Of a DNA stretch of 16,434 nt, positions 14,257 through 16,434 are shown piece by piece. The stretch's first letter is position 1. Every line of letters starts with the position of its first letter. The stretch spans positions 1-16,434 of the forward strand of contig CANPWR010000019.1 in assembly GCA_947584825.1 (NCBI GenBank), given 5' to 3'. Under the pieces are notes generated by a model. It had not been told where the DNA came from. It made no database searches and saw only the letters and a program-made list of their open reading frames with translations. The translations under genes were made by a program, and so were the position numbers. The stretch is from an uncultured Clostridia bacterium. GTDB taxonomy: Bacteria > Bacillota > Clostridia > Oscillospirales > Ruminococcaceae.

Positions 14257-14898
14257 ATGAAAAGGAATTACAGCAAAGAGCTTGAAAATATAATTAAAGA
14301 TAATTCGGAGAATATGCCGAGACTGTTAATTCATAGCTGTTGCGCACCATGTTCCAGCTATGTTTTGGAGTATCTGTCACACCATTTTGATATTACACTT
14401 TTATATTACAATCCGAATATCAGTCCAGAATCTGAGTTTGAATACAGAGTGAGTGAACTTAAAAGACTGGTTTCTGAGATGCCACTCGACAAAGAAATCA
14501 ATATAGAAATTCCCGAGTATAACGACAGAGAGTTTTACGACGAGGTTAGGGGAATGGAAGATATTTCAGAGGGCGGCGAGCGATGCTTTAAGTGCTATGA
14601 AATCAGACTTAGAAAAGCAATAGAATATGCTGAGGAAAACGGGTTTGATTATTTTACAACAACGCTGTCAATAAGTCCTTATAAAAATTCGGAAAAGCTA
14701 AATGAAATTGGCGAGCGGCTGGCAGGGGAGAGCAGTAAAGTAAAATGGCTTCCAAGCGACTTTAAAAAGAAAAACGGATATAAGCGTTCTATTGAGCTTT
14801 CACACATATATAATTTGTACCGGCAGGATTACTGCGGATGTGTTTATTCTAAAGCAGAGCGTGAAAGAAATAAAAATACGGCAGGGACTGAAAGTTAG
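14257..14898 (+). CDS. queH: Epoxyqueuosine reductase QueH
   Basis: The 213-aa DUF208/QueH protein has the cysteine pattern of the family. HSCCAPC (Cys28, 29, 32) is near the N-terminus, GERCFKCYEIRL (Cys110, 113) in the middle, and YRQDYCGCVYS (Cys193, 195) near the end. LLYYNPNISP and TTLSISPYKN are also conserved. QueH binds a [4Fe-4S] cluster and reduces epoxyqueuosine to queuosine in the wobble position of tRNAs for Asn, Asp, His and Tyr. It is a non-homologous replacement for QueG. CGGAG lies about 11 nt before ATG 14257. The gene is transcribed alone from a strong promoter, divergent from spoIIID, and its stop lies inside the terminator hairpin. Confidence 0.94.
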   Translation: MKRNYSKELENIIKDNSENMPRLLIHSCCAPCSSYVLEYLSHHFDITLLYYNPNISPESEFEYRVSELKRLVSEMPLDKEINIEIPEYNDREFYDEVRGMEDISEGGERCFKCYEIRLRKAIEYAEENGFDYFTTTLSISPYKNSEKLNEIGERLAGESSKVKWLPSDFKKKNGYKRSIELSHIYNLYRQDYCGCVYSKAERERNKNTAGTES

Positions 14899-14911
14899 TC
14901 CTTGCCGTTTT
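14878..14911. terminator. Bidirectional terminator overlapping the queH stop codon
   Basis: ACGGCAGGGACT (14878-14889) pairs with AGTCCTTGCCGT (14897-14908) across a 7-nt loop with one wobble, and TTTT follows. The stop codon (14896-14898) lies in the loop and 3' arm. On the minus strand the same stem is followed by ATTTTTATTT, ending the leu operon. Confidence 0.88.
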
Positions 14912-14938
14912 CTATATTTGCAGATTTTAGAGTTATAT

Positions 14939-16012
14939 TTATATTCTGTCAGCTACTAAATCTCCCATTTCGCTGCAGGAAACGCATTTCATACCTTCTG
15001 ACATAATATCGCCTGTGCGGTAGCCCTCAGCCAGAACTTTGTCAACTGCATTTTCAATAGCATCAGCTTCCTCGCTCATATCGAATGAGTAGCGGAGCAT
15101 CATTGCTACAGACAGGATTGTAGCCAGTGGATTAGCCTTGTTTTGTCCTGCAATATCAGGCGCTGAGCCGTGAATAGGCTCGTAAAGTCCAAGTGTGCCC
15201 TCTCCAAGTGATGCAGACGGGATCATACCTAACGAGCCGGTTATCATTGAAGCTTCGTCAGAGAGAATGTCTCCAAACAGGTTTTCGGTTACCATTACGT
15301 CAAACTGAGCAGGATTGTGAACAAGCTGCATAGCTGTGTTGTCAACTAAAATGTCCTGAAACTCAACGTCAGGATATTCCTCTGCTACTTTGTGTGCAAC
15401 CTCTCTCCACAAACGTGATGAATCAAGTACGTTTGCTTTGTCGACCGAGTGGACCTTTTTGCCTCTTTTTCTTGCCATATCAAATGCAACACGGCAGATT
15501 CTCTCAACCTCATAATCCGCATAAGCCATTGAGTCGCTTGCGTGCTTTACTCCGTTTTCGTCTACGTGAGTGTCGCGCTCACCGAAATAAGCTCCGCCAA
15601 TAAGCTCACGAACTATAACAAGGTCAAGACCGTTTTTGGTTATTTCATCTTTAAGAGGACAAGCTCCTGCAAGAGCAGGAATCAATTTAGCAGGTCGAAT
15701 GTTTGCAAACAGCTTCATTGCGCCCCTGATGCCTAGAAGTCCTGCCTCAGGGCGAAGATTTCCGGGCAGTGTATCCCATTTCGGACCGCCTACAGCACCT
15801 AACAGAACGCTGTCAGACGCAAGACATATATCAATTGTTTCCTGCGGCAGGGGAACGCCTGTTGCATCAATAGCACACCCGCCCATTAAAACATCTGTAT
15901 ACTCAAATGTGTGACCATACTTTTCACCGATTTTGTTTAATACCTTTTCGGCTTCATTGACAATTTCAGGACCTATTCCGTCACCCTTTATTACTGCGAT
16001 TTTCTTGTTCAT
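14939..16012 (-). CDS. leuB: 3-isopropylmalate dehydrogenase
   Basis: Full-length (357 aa) LeuB. GDGIGPE (residues 10-16) is the N-terminal family motif and GAVGGPKWDTL the substrate loop. RELIGGAYFGER, SVDKANVL, the metal-binding segment TENLFGDILSDEASM and the NAD-binding segment EPIHGSAPDIAGQNKANP are all intact. It oxidises and decarboxylates 3-isopropylmalate to 2-oxoisocaproate with NAD+, the third step of leucine synthesis, in the cytoplasm. GAGGAGA lies 7 nt before ATG 16012. It is the last gene of a minus-strand unit. A YbjQ-family gene is 16 nt upstream and leuD lies before that. Homology to isocitrate and tartrate dehydrogenases is excluded by the LeuB-type GAVGGPKWD and by the leuD context. 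Confidence 0.97.
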   Translation of the reverse strand: MNKKIAVIKGDGIGPEIVNEAEKVLNKIGEKYGHTFEYTDVLMGGCAIDATGVPLPQETIDICLASDSVLLGAVGGPKWDTLPGNLRPEAGLLGIRGAMKLFANIRPAKLIPALAGACPLKDEITKNGLDLVIVRELIGGAYFGERDTHVDENGVKHASDSMAYADYEVERICRVAFDMARKRGKKVHSVDKANVLDSSRLWREVAHKVAEEYPDVEFQDILVDNTAMQLVHNPAQFDVMVTENLFGDILSDEASMITGSLGMIPSASLGEGTLGLYEPIHGSAPDIAGQNKANPLATILSVAMMLRYSFDMSEEADAIENAVDKVLAEGYRTGDIMSEGMKCVSCSEMGDLVADRI

Positions 16013-16028
16013 ATTTAAGTCTCCTCAA

Positions 16029-16343
16029 TTAACCTTTGATTTTTACAGCAGTGCCGAATGCCATAATCTCAGACGCACCCTGTAATACTGATGAAGTTGC
16101 AAATCTTACTCCGATAATTGCATCAGCACCCATACTTGCAGCTTCTTCAATCATTCTTTGCGTAGCAATCTCTCTTGACTCGTTCATCATCTTGGTATAG
16201 CTTTTAAGTTCTCCTCCGACCATGCTCTTAAAGCCCTGTCCCATGTCTTTGAACATATTCTTAGACTGAACTGTGCTTCCCTTGACAATACCTAACGCTT
16301 CAATTTCTTTTCCCGGTATGCTTTCGATCGTTAAAATAATCAT
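16029..16343 (-). CDS. YbjQ/UPF0145-family protein
   Basis: The 104-aa protein matches the UPF0145 (DUF74) family along its length. It has IPGKEIEALGIVKGSTVQSKN at the N-terminus, then a helix-rich middle with GGELKSYTKMMNESREIATQRM. EEAASMGADAIIGVRFATS and EIMAFGTAVKI form the C-terminal part. The family forms pentameric rings in solved structures; no activity is established. There is no signal peptide or membrane segment. GGAGGT lies about 6 nt before ATG 16343, right after the leuD stop. It lies between leuD and leuB with gaps of 13 and 16 nt, so it is co-transcribed with leucine genes, although no role in that pathway is known. Confidence 0.93.
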   Translation of the reverse strand: MIILTIESIPGKEIEALGIVKGSTVQSKNMFKDMGQGFKSMVGGELKSYTKMMNESREIATQRMIEEAASMGADAIIGVRFATSSVLQGASEIMAFGTAVKIKG

Positions 16344-16356
16344 AAAAATACCTCCG

Positions 16357-16434
16357 TTAGCCTTTTAGTGAATTTAAAAGACCGTTCTTATTTATAATGT
16401 TTTTTATAAACTCAGGGAAAGGCTGTCCTTGATA
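16357..16434 (-). CDS. leuD: 3-isopropylmalate dehydratase small subunit, C-terminal end (rest outside window)
   Basis: The frame enters from the right edge and ends at TAA (16357-16359), leaving 25 residues: YQGQPFPEFIKNIINKNGLL then NSLKG. This matches the C-terminus of bacterial and archaeal HacB/LeuD-type small subunits (pattern PxPxFxxxIIxxGGLxxYLK). The small subunit, with LeuC, isomerises 2- to 3-isopropylmalate. Only the tail is visible, but leuB downstream on the same strand supports the call. The 13-nt gap to the YbjQ gene holds that gene's ribosome binding site. Confidence 0.75.
   Translation of the reverse strand, partial: YQGQPFPEFIKNIINKNGLLNSLKG

Noticed and set aside
15394..15914. 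Overlapping open frames antisense to leuB
   Set aside because: They fall inside an intact leuB gene, have unordered composition and no ribosome binding sites.

Overview
The window looks like chromosomal DNA of a low-GC, spore-forming Clostridia bacterium, probably gut-associated and Ruminococcaceae/Oscillospiraceae-like. The evidence is the AT-rich intergenic DNA, strong AGGAGG-type ribosome binding sites, and clear homologs of SpoIIID, RicT, YnzC, YaaO-type decarboxylase and QueH. There is also a large secreted glycosidase with a lysine-rich Fn3-like tail. The genus is inference. I see no rRNA, tRNA, CRISPR array, insertion sequence or complete prophage.

Layout. 1-1080: the 3' end of a MazF-type toxin gene, then a monocistronic lipoprotein with two PepSY domains. 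1098-5048 (minus): a run of five genes that transcribes as 76-aa coiled-coil protein, sigma-region-4-like protein, Orn/Lys/Arg decarboxylase, holB, ricT. The decarboxylase-holB-ricT part matches a conserved Firmicutes block, with tmk and the small yaaQ/yaaR genes absent. The run starts at a near-consensus promoter whose start point is covered by a good LexA (SOS) box. 5292-7834 (plus): a YnzC-like protein (an SOS-operon protein in Bacillus), a WYL regulator, a classical sirtuin started from TTG, and the RuvX/YqgF nuclease, closed by a strong bidirectional terminator.

7963-11943 (minus): an AraC-type regulator followed by a secreted, multidomain GH59 (galactocerebrosidase-family) enzyme, probably a locally regulated glycan or glycolipid locus. 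12086-12849 (plus): two overlapping half-length TauE/SafE genes that together make up one normal transporter. 12899-14081 (minus): spoIIID overlapping a DUF218/YdcF membrane protein gene, with a possible sigma-E-type promoter. 14257-14898 (plus): queH behind a perfect TTGACA-17-TATAAT promoter, ending in a terminator that overlaps its stop codon. 14939-16434 (minus): leuD (3' end), a YbjQ-family gene and leuB, which is a leucine biosynthesis segment with an unrelated small gene inserted.

The least explained part is the SOS-type control region at 5049-5291 and the two small genes it appears to drive. The rest is mostly recognisable housekeeping or accessory metabolism. Several starts (holB, decarboxylase, GH59 gene, araC-type gene, spoIIID) were moved to internal ATGs that have properly spaced ribosome binding sites.
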